Shown here in pieces: positions 34,463-45,792 of a stretch of DNA of 64,000 bases. Position 1 is the stretch's first letter. Every line of letters starts with the position of its first letter. The DNA is from Daphnia carinata (Eukaryota; Arthropoda; Branchiopoda; Diplostraca; Daphniidae). Under the pieces are notes generated by a model. It was not told where the DNA came from. It worked only from the letters and a program-made list of their open reading frames with translations, and ran no database searches. The stretch lies in contig NC_081333.1 of assembly GCF_022539665.2 (NCBI RefSeq), positions 5,020,971 to 5,084,970 of the forward strand, read 5' to 3'. The translations under genes and the position numbers were made by a program.

Positions 34463-36068
34463 ATGCGTTTCACCTTATGGGTAAATTTCTTTTTTTTTGG
34501 CACGAATTTATTCGTTAATGATATTAACATCTTGTGTTAATTAAAGGCTGTTGGCTTGTTTTGCCTTTTCGGTTTAGGGTCGTCGAGAAATGCAGCGTAT
34601 AGCAAAGGTATTTGAGCTTTACATTAATAATATGCAAAGGTTTAGTTTCTTGTTATTCAATTAGAAGGAAATAGACAACCAAACATCTCCATCATCGGTG
34701 CTATACAGCACCAAAATTTAATTCATTTTGTGACAATTATAAACATTTCGCAGACGGTTTTACTTTTAAATGGCTACTTGTGCGATGAGACCATTTTAAG
34801 TCCTAACGGCTGCTCATTGCTTGGTAGAGTATGAATTATTTTTTTTTTTTCAGTTGCTTAAGTTGTTTATAGCATGAATGCGTTTGGCTTATTCTTTCAT
34901 TGTCATGCGAACGTTTTTCAACATTTTAACTTATTTAAATTAATTAACTTTGCCAAAAAGCGTCGTTTTATAAAATTGAAATCAGTTTGTTTTTGTTATT
35001 TCAGTCACGCCCAATCAGAGGCGAGCCTTTTCACCGTGTATTCAAACACGTTGTCAATTAACGGTGTCGGAACAGGATCTCTGACTCGAAAAGGGACTAA
35101 ATTCATCGTCCATAATGCCTACAACTCCAACACTCAGGTCAGTTGTTCCTCTTGTATGTAGACAAAAAAAAAACTGGAACATATCTTGGTACGGAAGAAA
35201 AAAAAGAACATAGCTTTCTTAGTATATCATCCATCATGTAGTTAGTTAACACTCCAAATGACTTGGTAGGATAACGACATCGCTTTCTGGTCCTGGGCAC
35301 ACCGGTGACGACAATCACGCCCGTTACCTTTCCGACCGATTCATCGGTGACAACCACTACCAAACCTACTACTACCCCACCACCCACGTCAACTACCACA
35401 CCAACAACGACCACAACTAAATCGACCACAACAACCAAACCATAATGACTACAACAACTAAGCCTTCGACGACGATGACTAAGCCAACAACAACTACCAA
35501 ACCGACCACAACAACTACCAAACCAACCACAACGACGACCACCAAGTCGACCACAACGATGAAAACGACGGGAACTAAACCGACGTGTTCGTGCACCTGC
35601 CCGCCACCGACCACGCCAGCGGTAAGAGCGTTCAGCACCTACGCTAACAGCCCAACCGTCATCGCTGGATGGGGAACCACGTCTTCAGGTTTTAACGTGT
35701 TTAAATCCAGTTTGTCCTTTTTTCCGTTTTCAATAATTTGTTTTTCACATTTAAATGCCAAAGAGGGAAGCGTTTCCCAAGTGGTGTTGAAAGCTGACGT
35801 CACTGTTCTAGACAACTCCGTTTACACTAGTCACTACGGCACTGGATTTATTGGTGCTGACATGTTGTGTGCCTCTGGTCCTGGTACAGACACCTGTCAG
35901 GTAATTTTCTTCTAGGTTACTTGATTCTTTTTGATGAAATGCTGATGTGTAATTTTACAGGATGGCAGTGGTGGTCCGCTTTTCGTCAGCGGAGTTCATG
36001 TGGGCATTACATCCTTTGACGATTCTTACAATTCTTCATTGGTCCACATACGAAGTGCCTGCGTCTGA
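34463..36068 (+). pseudogene. trypsin-like serine protease with Thr-rich insert, copy 2, decayed
   Basis: Exon pieces: 34463-34480 (start), about 34548-34610 (signal peptide, AVGLFCLFGLG), about 34660-34830 (QTVLLLNGYLCDETILSP, then TAAHC readable only after a frameshift), 35003-35138 (SLFTVYSNTLSINGVGTGSL), 35270-35690 (DNDIAF, a Thr/Pro/Lys-rich insert, then VIAGWGTTSSG), 35778-35899 (VLKADVTVLDNSVYTSHYG to GTDTCQ) and 35961-36068 (DGSGGPLFVSGVHVGITSF, stop). Catalytic Asp is present. The Ser loop reads CQ-DGSGGP instead of CQGDSGGP, so the Asp that stabilises the active site is lost. Frameshifts occur in the His exon and at both ends of the Thr-rich insert. The C-terminus lacks the usual last helix. 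Confidence 0.75.
35330..35585 (+). repeat. Thr-Lys-Pro coding microsatellite (ACA/ACC/ACG)n
   Basis: About 250 bases of ACN codons interspersed with AAA CCN, encoding mucin-like TTTKPTTT repeats inside the trypsin-like gene. A TAATGA near 35443 breaks the frame, probably from slippage in the repeat. Confidence 0.8.
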
Positions 36069-36949
36069 GAAAAACGGTAGCGGGACAGGCGTGACGTTGT
36101 TAGTGTAAAGCATTCTTTTAGTGATTGAAAAGAATGACTTTACGTTATTTAAGACAAATTGTAATAAGAAAATGAACTCGGGAAGGCGTTACCACAATGC
36201 CGAATATATTTTATTCTAATAGGCTAAAGATAATAAAAGAATTACACAGATATGGGGTATAAATGGGAAACAGAAATACAAAAATGGAGTCATACGAATT
36301 CAGTCTTACCGTCACCGTCGTGGCGAAGATGAAAAAAGATGTTAAACGTTGGAAGCGAAAAGATAAGGGAAACAGGGCTTGTCGGTCGCACAAGAAGCGA
36401 TGAAAAGCACTCACAATAATTATTGAATAAGAACGAATTAAACTCACTATATTGGAAGAATTAAACAACACTGGTAGCACTAAAGATGAAAACTAGAACT
36501 GAAGATAGTTGAAGAACTGAAACGAACTGTAGAACTATAGAACTAACTTTTGGGAACAAAAAGGGCATCCTTTTATACGTTTTACATGTTTGAGGGAAAC
36601 ATAGCATTTCCGACAGATGAGCTCCGGATATAAGTTATTGAATATCTCACGTCGCAACATTTCATATTCATGGAAATGTATGGCGCGATGTTCTACGCAT
36701 GAAGCTCATCCAATCAGCAATCAGCAGGATTTAAAGTATAATATAAAAATAGAATTCAGCAATAAGCAGGATGTAAAGTATAATATAAATATAGAATTCA
36801 GGGAAATGCCAATGACACTTGAATTACTATATTTATCATGTATACTTTAAATATAATGCATAACAGACATAGTATATAATTTTAATATAAAGAAAACAAA
36901 CAATGAAGATAAAATATAATTAAATGTTGTATTTTTATGACTTCGTTAC
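36069..36949. other. spacer without recognisable gene
   Basis: Contains a local direct repeat (AAAGTATAATATAAA-type units at about 36735-36800) and AT-rich DNA. No coding exon found. Confidence 0.35.
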
Positions 36950-37720
36950 ATTAGCAGGAGTACTCAAAGTCATCATGGCAATGTCATTTTGCTGTAACTA
37001 AATTAGAGCGACGTTATTAATCAGGAAAACTAAAATCTCGCCATCATTGCAAAGAATAGGGTCTTATCTTTGATACGGAATTGTACGAGGGATGTACAAT
37101 GAACCTTCTTACAGTCCTCACCTCAGCACCGGCTCCGCCGTTCGCAGCTAGTGTGTTTACAGTTAGTTGTAACGAGCCCGTTGATGAAGGAAATACACTA
37201 CGAAAAAAGGACCCAAAAATGAACACAAACAAACATACTAAATTGCACCAACGGCTGCAAGCTGATTGGAAGTGCGTCAAATTTAAACCTACGGAGGGGT
37301 TCCAACCCTCGGCGAAAAGCGGGGTCGCAAAAAAATTCTTACTTTACTAGACAATGAGAAGCCGTCAAAATAAAAAAAGGGGCAATCAAAGTCCCACCTC
37401 AAAAGAAGGCGCCGTTGAGGCGCAAAAATGCCTAAACGAGATTGCAAATGATTCCAACTATATAGCATGCCGACCACAAAAAAAATTTATTACTTATCAT
37501 ATAAGTAAATTCCCCAGCAGCAGCTTGTGTCCACCAACGATCTGATCAATCTCTTCCGTCCCTTATTTTAAAACAAACTGAACATTACGAATATATGAAA
37601 CGGTAAAAGAAAGCACACCCACCATTGTTGAGGACGCCTACGGAAACGGAGCCCGAATAAACGCATCCGAAAAAGCAAATCAGCGAAATTATCTATAGAA
37701 AAAGAAAATCCTAGTAATTA
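36950..37720 (-). pseudogene. trypsin-like 5' exons, copy 3 (minus strand)
   Basis: Minus-strand pieces: signal peptide exon near 37640-37695 (LICFFGCVYSGSVSVG), activation exon near 37510-37560 (EIDQIVGG), remains of the GGT exon near 37390, FIVHPSYNSVSK ending near 37085, and QNDIAMMTLSTPAN ending near 36950, where homology stops. The catalytic Asp is kept here. The His exon is not recognisable and the 3' half is absent, so this copy cannot make a protease. Confidence 0.7.
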
Positions 37721-39462
37721 AACGGTTTATCAATGCCAGCAAGAAAAAAATTTAAAAACGTAAAGGAAGGGAACGAGAAAATGGAACCAACAACGAACAA
37801 AAAAATAATAGGTAAATGGGTTAAAGGTTGGGCTTGAAAAACATACACGTGAACTACGCATTCGGTCCCTTCCTTATGCTGATGGGCAAAGTAAGTGAAC
37901 GACCTTTAGAGGAGAGACTTCAATCTATTCCGCTAAACGCTTTATGGTTTCTAATCAATGTTTGCGTGCAATCAATTTTCGACGCAAATCTAATTAGCGT
38001 TTAGCAGCAACAGCAAACAAAGAATTGTTGATTGAGGCAATTGTTAACCTATTTCAATACAGTGCAGCTACAATAAGATTGACAAACAATACAAGAACAG
38101 GGGCCTCGTGCCAAGTCGAGCAGCAACTCACGATTCGGTATTCAAATTTGCTCATCACAACCAACTTTTATTCGAATGAAAATGCAATAAAAAAAGGGAC
38201 TGGAAAGGCAACGTAGAAACACTTTCCCGGTTGATTAAATCCCCCAGTTATTAGGTCTCTTTTGATTAGTTTTTTCCATAGGGAAAACACGTACAGAGAC
38301 CCAGCATTAATGTGAAGAAACAATCACCTTGACACAATAAACAAGACTGCATTATCGGGAGAAGAAACCAAGGTTAAAACAAGAGTTATGTGCATATCAA
38401 ATTATCAACAATGCACGCGGGGGGAAACGAACAACGTCCAATGTCATTGTCCGCACTTTCAGAATCGCTGTTTATGGTGACATGTTTTTACGATGGCACC
38501 ATAAAACACATAGACTTGCCCGGCCACGAAGATTGCATTTTCCCGCTAGCTAGTACCTTAACGACGCAACAGTCGATTAAAATCGATCGACAGATCAATC
38601 AATGAGGCACTTTGGGTGGTGACGTGTCCCAAGTGTTCATTTCGAGGCAACTAAGTGGCCCAATAGTGCCTCAGATATATTGGAAGGGGACTAAAATGTG
38701 ATGAACTCTACGTAGTAGCAGGCGCGAGAAGCGCGTGATGTATGTCTAGGCGCAACCGGCAATATGAATAGAGCCAAACTGACTCGGGACCGAAAAAGTC
38801 GTTCGGCTCTTTCATCCCTCGCAAACATCTGGCTCACGACAGCACTCGTTACAGAAACGTTTACACAGAAACAAGTGAAAGTACAAGCTCGCACACTTGT
38901 GGTCTTTCCTTCGTTCAACTGTGCATCACAACATTGTCCATGTTGTTACAACTGTTTGTTGCCTACGGCTTCGAAAGGCAGTCAGTTACATCGCAATTGG
39001 AGTTTCTTTTCTTGTGTTTCTTTCTCATTTCCAGAGTTCAATGCAGTTGAAGAAAACGGGCGTGTTTGGCTGATGATTCCCGATCACAAGTATCGTGTAA
39101 TTGAACCGAATACAATGCTCACGATAACGAGTAGCTACGTGTATGAAAATGAGATGGAAGCTAATCAGACGGTACTCCCATGGAAACGGGAACTGCCCGA
39201 TTTTCTCACTAAACATCCACAAGTACGTCTATCTAGCAATTAACACCGTCTTTCCCCTTTGTGAATCTTTTGATCGATTTCTTCATTTGCAACTGACAAA
39301 AGTAGACGAGCGTTTTCAAGAAACGTAGGATACGAATGGAACTCTCGTGACATCTTCGATGACGCTGCACAACGTCACGCACCAAGATACAGGCTACTTC
39401 CAGTTTCACTACGGCGACGTGGAACTAAAACCATACGTTTACCTTTCCGGTGCGTTAAAATA
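36950..39462 (-). repeat. right arm of the large inverted repeat
   Basis: Inverted copy of 29633-32402. It ends on one side within the trypsin exon with NDIAMMTLSTP and on the other just after the Ig-receptor exon ending in VYLS. The sequence that should continue beyond 36950 is found displaced at about 42180-43020. Confidence 0.8.
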
Positions 39463-40740
39463 TCGTAAAAATAATAGAAAATTCTAATGAATGCGCACGT
39501 TCGTTTTAGATGGAAAGAATCTCGTCACAATCACCGACAAGAGCTACTACCCGAATTACTACCTGTTTTTTCCACCAAGGTGAACTGGAAGTTCAAATTC
39601 CGTGCAAGCCAACTCACCCCAACGTGACCGTGTCTCTCGTTCACGTTGATCAACTCAACAAAGAACCAAACTTTGACGTATAATTTTTTCTAAAAATTAA
39701 CCTTTATGATTTTGATATTCTTCAAACTGAATTTAAAAAAACAGGATGTGTTAATCGAACAAAATTCGAAATGGTTGTTTGAACCCGAATGGGGAATGAC
39801 GTTGAAACACGTGATGATAAACAACACTGGAAATTATCGATGCATTGGCACCAAGGATAACGTCACTAAAGAGAAACAATTTACCGTTAGCGTTAAAGGT
39901 ATATTCAAACAACCACTTTGATTAAATAACTAAAAAAGGAATTTTAAAAAAGGAATGGAGTTGGAAAGGATTGGCGATTCAGAGGGTCCGTTGGAAGGAA
40001 GCAACGTCACTTTAATCTGCCGCACAATTTATCCTGAGGTTGAATTCCCAGCCCCACCGGAATTGGCCTATCAGATCAATAATGCTGGACGATTACATGT
40101 TATAAATGAGGCAAGCCCACCCAAAGGTCCGGCCTTTTTGAATAAATTCATTAAAACAAAATTCAATAATCAGCTACTTAAAACATCAAACTTTCAGGCA
40201 TTCAAGTAACAACACGTGATTACAGTAACCAGCGCAATACTGGAGGATTCAAATTGAATTATTACGAGAGTCGGTTGGAACTGACTGCGATCACGCAAAA
40301 TACCTTCACAACGTTCCAATGCAAAGCCAATAGAGACAAAGACGCCGTAACTAAAACCATTTCTTTTCGAATTAAGTGTAAGATCAATTGTTCGCCCTCT
40401 CAACAGAAAATAGTTTAAATGACAAAGCCCAAAATGTGTAGATGAAAAACGCAATTCGTTGTCTAGTTTGGGTCACTTGGACGAAAGAAGGACAGAGGAC
40501 ATTGCCACAATCGCCTTCTCCATTTGTATGGCAATTTTCTTGGTTCTTGGAATCGGCATGAGCGTTCAACTCGAGAATATAATATAATATTTCGAGAAGG
40601 TGAGTCATTCAAAAGAGATCCAACGATTCTACACATCACACGCGTTTTTGGCCAAGGAATCACATTCAAGAGCAGGGGGCACGTGGATGTGACTGAATTC
40701 TTGAACCCAGACTTGCTCTGCCCATTCTGATGAACGTTCT
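39033..40740 (+). pseudogene. Ig-domain transmembrane receptor, ectodomain + TM, decayed (PVR/VEGFR-like guess)
   Basis: Six exon pieces: 39033-39220 (VWLMIPDHKYRVIEPNTML), about 39330-39450 (GTLVTSSMTLHNVTHQDTGY), 39510-39678 (frameshift near 39570, then ELEVQIPCKPTHPNVTVSLV), 39745-39898 (LIEQNSKWLFEPEWGMTLKH to YRCIGTKDN, a clear Ig strand F), about 39955-40123 (GSNVTLICRTIYPEVEFPAP) and 40199-40378 (TTFQCKANRDKDAVTKTISF). A later frame near 40500-40570 reads ATIAFSICMAIFLVLGIGMS, a membrane helix. No kinase domain follows. The two-Ig layout with IPCKPTHPNVTVSL resembles PDGF/VEGF receptors, but this is a guess from motif style. The frameshift and missing cytoplasmic part indicate a pseudogene. 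Confidence 0.6.
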
Positions 40741-41027
40741 GCCATATTTTAACTTTTAGTTGCTTTTTAAAACGAACGATACGACGGCCATAATTTGAGA
40801 AAAAGAAGTCCTTGCCTTTCTAAAAAATCTTCGCCAATCAAAAGCTCAAAAGACGTCGGAGGAAAAACAAGTTGTTCGGACAAAAATTTGCCCGTTAAAC
40901 ACGTGCTCTGCCTTAGAGCCGTTCATTCCTTTTCTGTCTGTCTTTCTTGCCATCGGTCAAATGACATTGTTACAGAAAAAGAATCTCACCATTTGTGCTG
41001 ATTTACTTCCCAGCCATCAAGGGCGCT

Positions 41028-41195
41028 GACTAGTTTCTGACGTTAGCAATGGTCGCGAGATGTTGAATCTTGTCATCGGTGATTTCCATTTGTTGTCTAA
41101 TGCAGTCCCGTGTCGTCTCTGCCAATTGAGCATAACTGAAAACTAAACAAGCTACAAATACTATTAACCTCAATAAACTTAATCTACGTGCAAAA
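41028..41195 (-). CDS. possible small secreted protein exon
   Basis: Minus-strand frame: a hydrophobic segment (LLRLIVFVACLVFSYAQ) followed by a short mature part (LAETTRDCIRQQMEITDDKI, then QHLATIANVRN) and a stop near 41030. It looks like a signal peptide plus about 30 residues with one Cys. No ATG lies in the exon, so a start exon would have to lie upstream. Family unknown. Confidence 0.3.
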
Positions 41196-41199
41196 ACGA

Positions 41200-42180
41200 G
41201 AACGAAAAATTAAATTCCAACAACCATCTTGGATTCCCCTTTTGTTGATTGGAAAATGCACAATTCAAAAGACAATGCATTGCAACTGCTCTTCTTTTTC
41301 GTTTTTCTAAAAATCCGTAGATGATATATGTTTCTTTCGATGCAACAATGAGATATTCAATTTTCCCAGCCATTTCCTTTTTTAGCTATCCTCTTTTTAA
41401 TTTACATTTTCCAAATTCATTTTTCTTTTATTGAAACAAACATTTGCGTGAAAAGCTTACCTTTCTACTATGATTTTATTCTACTGAAGAACAAGCTTTC
41501 GCTGGCAAAATACCACTACATCATGCAGCCTTTGACGTGAAGATGCTCCATGCTTTCACTTAATGGCTGTGCCCATTGACGTTCTAGGGACGTCCCTTTG
41601 TCGCAGACGACAATTAATTGAAAAACAAATGAAGGACGATTTGTCCATAGCTGCAGTAACACTGTACTACCATATAGCAATTGCCTTCGACCTATAAAAC
41701 CCGAAAATAGTTTCGCTTTTTCACGTTCAATTGTTCAACATTATTTTCGTTGGTGTAAAAAAAATATAGTTGTTTGCTGTCTCTAGGCATTTTTGAGTTC
41801 CCATATGAACGAACGTACGTAAGAAATAGGATACAAGTGACATCGAGTCTCAAAGCTATTGGGGTGAGGTTAGTCCGTTTTGGTGATTCTGTTGCCTAAG
41901 ACCCGGACATCGAAATCACGTTTTGTGATTAAACATAAATAGATCGTGCCATAAATCGTGCCAGTAAGAAAGTTAGAAAAGTGTTTGCAGCGATAAAACA
42001 AGTTTTGAAATTTTGTACTTCCTGGAAATCTCTGTGGTAAAGAAATAGTAAGTAGCAAAGGAAACTAACAGGGTGAACCACATTTGAGGAAAAGAACAGA
42101 AACATTTCACTCACGTTTACCAACTACCTTTGAATACTAGATGATTAGCAAGAAAATTACCTGGCAGAAATCCATGCCAT
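41200..42180. other. spacer without recognisable gene
   Basis: AT-rich sequence, no convincing exon or repeat end. Confidence 0.3.
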
Positions 42181-42394
42181 TAATCCCAAGGACACTGTTC
42201 CTAAGTGATACAGCCCCGTGGCTGTTCCAAATCGCCGGAAGCGAAGAACCCACCAAAACTTTTTCACCGTACATATCTAATGTAATATACCGGCGATCTA
42301 TGTCGGATCACATTTTCAACTAATCGAACTTCTGGCCATACCACCTTTCTCCGGAAATTGCTCAGCGCAAAATGGATATCCGCCATGAAACCAA

Positions 42395-43010
42395 TCACAC
42401 TACCTTTATTATCCATGAACTGAAACCCTCTACCCTACACCCCAAAAGCCATTCGCTCCTGAACGGCTCGTTGCGCAATAACATCTTAAATCCTCCTATG
42501 GGCGTCTGCAATCCATCCCAGATAATTCGTGCGCGAGTATACACTCCAGCGTACCCAGGATCGGCACGCCCTCTGCCAAAACTGGTAATACCCACTTGAT
42601 ACCCGGCATAGAGCAATGGACTGCCACTAGCACCCTGAAGATTATTGTTACAGAATCAATCGAAAAACAAAGTTTGGTTGAAACACTAAACACGAACAAA
42701 AAAAAACTGACGGACCTGGCAAGTATCCTTTCCAGCAGCAGCGGCACACATCATCTCACTAGGGTAAAACGCACTCGATACAACGGCCAATCCAAACAAA
42801 GTCCGCCCATACTGCTTACGGCACACGCTGTTCTCGAGCACGCTAACCGTTGCTTTGGGCAACGTGCTAGACACACCTCCACCTATCGACGGCAAAACGG
42901 TGATTTAAACTTCGCATAACAAACACCATATGTAAGAGGAAAATTATTTAAAAAACACACCCACCAGAAGATGTCGTTCCCCATCCGGCAATAACCGTAC
43001 CCTGGCCCTC
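42395..43010 (-). pseudogene. trypsin-like 3' exons, copy 4 (minus strand)
   Basis: Inverted copy of 32460-33060. Pieces: AGWGTTSSG near 42970-43010, exon 42720-42887 (GGVSSTLPKATVSVLENSVC to MMCAAAAGKDTCQ, frame intact), and the last exon 42395-42640 (GASGSPLLYAGYQVGITSFG, then GYAGVYTRARIIWD). The Ser loop reads GASG: Ser is kept but the preceding Asp is Ala. It continues the gene whose 5' half lies at 36950-37720, but the two halves are now in the wrong order. Confidence 0.7.
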
Positions 43011-43422
43011 TCTACATGTAAGTCTTCCGCGGTACGTTTAGTATATGAGATATGTTATCAAGTCCATTTTGCTGGTAAGCTGGTTCCCAATCATCAAATA
43101 ATACCAAGGAGACAGGTATGGCAAAATCTACAGATTCGTCAATGGCAGGTAACTGAAAGAACATTTAAACAGACAAGGTATTATTATGAGCCGAGATAAG
43201 TTTCAATACTCTATACTTTAGTGTTGCTTATAATCCAAAGGAAACAATTTACTGCAACAGGATAAGCTTTAATTAGATTTTCCCCCCATTTCGGCTTTGT
43301 TGTTGCTGAATTATGTGAGAAACTCCTTCACAGCAATATAGATCACAAATGCTTTCAGCATCAAGTTTGAAGAGCAGAAATTCGAGAAAATCCTTGACGT
43401 TTTCCACTAGTTTCTAGGAATT

Positions 43423-43722
43423 TCATTCAGCACAAACGCTGCGTTCACCATACCGTATGAGTAACTGCAATACGTCTTTGCCCTTTTCTATTAATTCGTC
43501 TTTAGATGGAAGCGTAAGCTCCGGCGTAATTCGAAAAAGCGCAGTTGTATGAGGATCCGGTTCAGAATAATGTTCGAGACAGGAAGTGCCTGCTTCGATC
43601 CAAGTATTATTGAAGAGCTTGTTGGCAATGCGCCATATATGTTCCATGCATCCTGTCTGGGCTGCGTCTAGGCTACCATCGTCGAGGTGGGCGTCAGTCT
43701 TTTTCGCTACAGAAGATGCCAT
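43423..43722 (-). CDS. unrecognised 99-aa reading frame
   Basis: Begins MASSVAKKTDAHLDDGSLDA and ends YGERSVCAE. It is hydrophilic, with four Cys and no signal peptide or membrane segment. No intron is needed. I do not recognise the family; composition and an even mix of residues make it a plausible real protein or exon, but there is no supporting context. Confidence 0.4.
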   Translation of the reverse strand: MASSVAKKTDAHLDDGSLDAAQTGCMEHIWRIANKLFNNTWIEAGTSCLEHYSEPDPHTTALFRITPELTLPSKDELIEKGKDVLQLLIRYGERSVCAE

Positions 43723-44035
43723 TTATTAACGCCCTTTATGAGCATATGCACCAACACCCCAGGAAATTCAATAGAGCTGTTTCAAATATGGACTGTAAAA
43801 GGTTTGTAACAGCTCCAAACTGCACACGTATCTGAAACAGGTGCAATTCAAACGGTAAATCAACGACATAAAACCCTAGCGTAAGTTAGTGGAACGAGAC
43901 GCATCGCACTTCAACTGAATCGTCAATCGAATCGTCAATTGACGGAGCATGGAGGTAGGACTGGTAGGATCTTGCAGGTGTCACGTCAGCTCCTATTTCG
44001 AATAGGATAGGCAATCTAATTCATTGCATCAGCAA

Positions 44036-44058
44036 TCAAAAAATTAATTAATTAATTA
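44036..44058. repeat. TTAA microsatellite
   Basis: Short run of AATTAATTAATTAATTA-type repeats. Confidence 0.5.
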
Positions 44059-44427
44059 CAATTACGATTCTTCTCCAGCATCTTCTTGATTCAAGACCAA
44101 CAGAAATTATTTCACAAAATGTTGTTAGCACAAATTTCCCTGAACTTAAATTCTGGGGCTACGAATCCAATGGCCCGGTAGTGGATCAAAATGATGGCCT
44201 TTCTGGTAGGTATTAGTTGATAGTGTATTACCTTTTCTCATTGTTGCCCACACACCATTTTATTTATCTCTAGTGAAACTCTCGGTTGATGGTGAAAAAT
44301 TGAACTCTGTACCTTAGGTAACTGGTGGATCCCTTCATGGCCGATATCTATAGCAATGAATCACAACTGATTATTTGTTTCATTGACATCGCCGATGACA
44401 TTAATAATTTTTAGAAATCTAGCAGAC

Positions 44428-44860
44428 ATCCACCATAGTTCTCCGTGTGTTTTCAGCAGAAACTCCATTCAGACGTGATATTTGCTGATGGGCGGCATTT
44501 TACTGGGGTGGAAATTTCAGTTCTTCTTTTGGCAACTCTCGTCCACCGACGCACAAACCATCGCTGTGCTGCGTCGGATAAGGCTGACCGTGCGAAGTTT
44601 TTTCGCAACAATAATTATCGTGAGCCATCTGAATTATTATAGCACACACTAGATTTTTCAATCAAATGCTTTATGGAACTCAAAGCTCTCGTGTTTCAAA
44701 AGTTTTACCATGCTGGTTATGGCTATCTGCCAAAATAATTTCTTTAGTAATTGTTGGTTATAGCAGTGCACGTGCCGATGATTTTTGTGGAACATTTTCT
44801 GCGCTGCTTCTACAGTGGTGGAACGGCATTTGCTTACCTTCGCTCCCCAGCAGCCTGCAT
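44428..44860 (-). pseudogene. left arm of second inverted repeat; decayed copy of the 46575 frame
   Basis: Reverse complement of about 46417-46813 with roughly one difference every 8-10 bases. Read on the minus strand it gives a damaged version of the Cys-rich frame at 46575 (YCCEKTSHGQPYPTQ, then stops). Confidence 0.6.
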
Positions 44861-45339
44861 TAATTTCAACATAGAGCGTGCGGTGTGATTATTATTCACG
44901 AAATAGACACAAACAGAAATTAATTAATATCCAACGATGATTATGCAATAGAATGGATGGTCTCTCATGATGTGAACGTTCGGGTGTTTCCCAGCCATTC
45001 ACGAACAGCGTTCCGATCACGAACTATTAGCTTACTGTCCGAGTCTCCTGACATCAACGTGTCCACCATTTTATCCAGTAACGACAACTACCAAAGATTT
45101 TGTGTGAAATGAAAAGATATTCAAATATTGAATAATCCATCTGGTTTTGAATCATGTTATTCAAGGTAGCCTATCCGGTAAATTTTTTTGTTTTAGAATC
45201 AAATGATTTACCCAACGCCAGGTCATGGCAAACAAGTCGGCCAAAATGAGTTTCTCGATGAGCTCAGTTCCATTGCATAAATCAATGTGGTGTCCGAAAT
45301 CTATGGTGTTCTCAAGGACTTTCCATCCTTTATCATCGT

Positions 45340-45792
45340 CAGACTTGCCGCGATCGCGATCAAAAATTGATCGCCGATCCGATCTTTTGAAAAAGATCTT
45401 TTGAAAAAGATCGGAGATCGGATCGGCGATCCCAAAAAATTGATCGCGATCCGATCGTTTTTAGCGATCAAACTTTTCGCCATCTAGCTGTAGATTTTTA
45501 GCCGCAGGGTTCTATTTCACTGCTATTTTTACGAATGCCAATTGAAGGAAACTGTTTAGTGTTCACCCTCAATGGCCGCCAGTGACTGTCGCTGTGACGG
45601 CCAATGCTATTTTCGCGAAACAGTGTAAATTTTTACCGTTAGATGCTGCACAAAAATGATCGCTAAAAATGATCGGCAAAATTTGATCGCCGATCCGATC
45701 TTTCGCAGTTTGATCGGATCGGGCGATCCGATCAAACTCAAAAGATCGGATCGGAGATCGCGATCGGAAAATTGATCGGCGCGGCAAGTCTG
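45340..45792. mobile_element. hAT-type MITE with GATC-saturated ends
   Basis: A 453-bp element with terminal inverted repeats CAGACTTGCCGCG at both ends and a perfect 8-bp target duplication ATCATCGT (45332-45339 and 45793-45800). The 8-bp duplication and a CAG-type end with CTTG are hallmarks of the hAT superfamily. No transposase is encoded, so it is non-autonomous. Both subterminal regions (about 140 bp each) carry roughly 14 copies of GATC, mostly as CGATC/GATCG, in both orientations. Confidence 0.88.

Noticed and set aside
35139-35638. Val/Gly-rich minus-strand frames opposite the Thr repeat
   Set aside because: Complement of ACN codon repeats necessarily reads as Val/Gly; no independent evidence.
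38764-39243. 159-codon continuous plus-strand frame as a complete protein
   Set aside because: Only the part after the acceptor near 39032 matches the Ig-type exon; the upstream part is intron or leader sequence also present, inverted, at 30060.
45340-45792. GATC cluster as a replication origin
   Set aside because: GATC-rich oriC is a bacterial feature; here exact inverted ends and an 8-bp duplication show a MITE.
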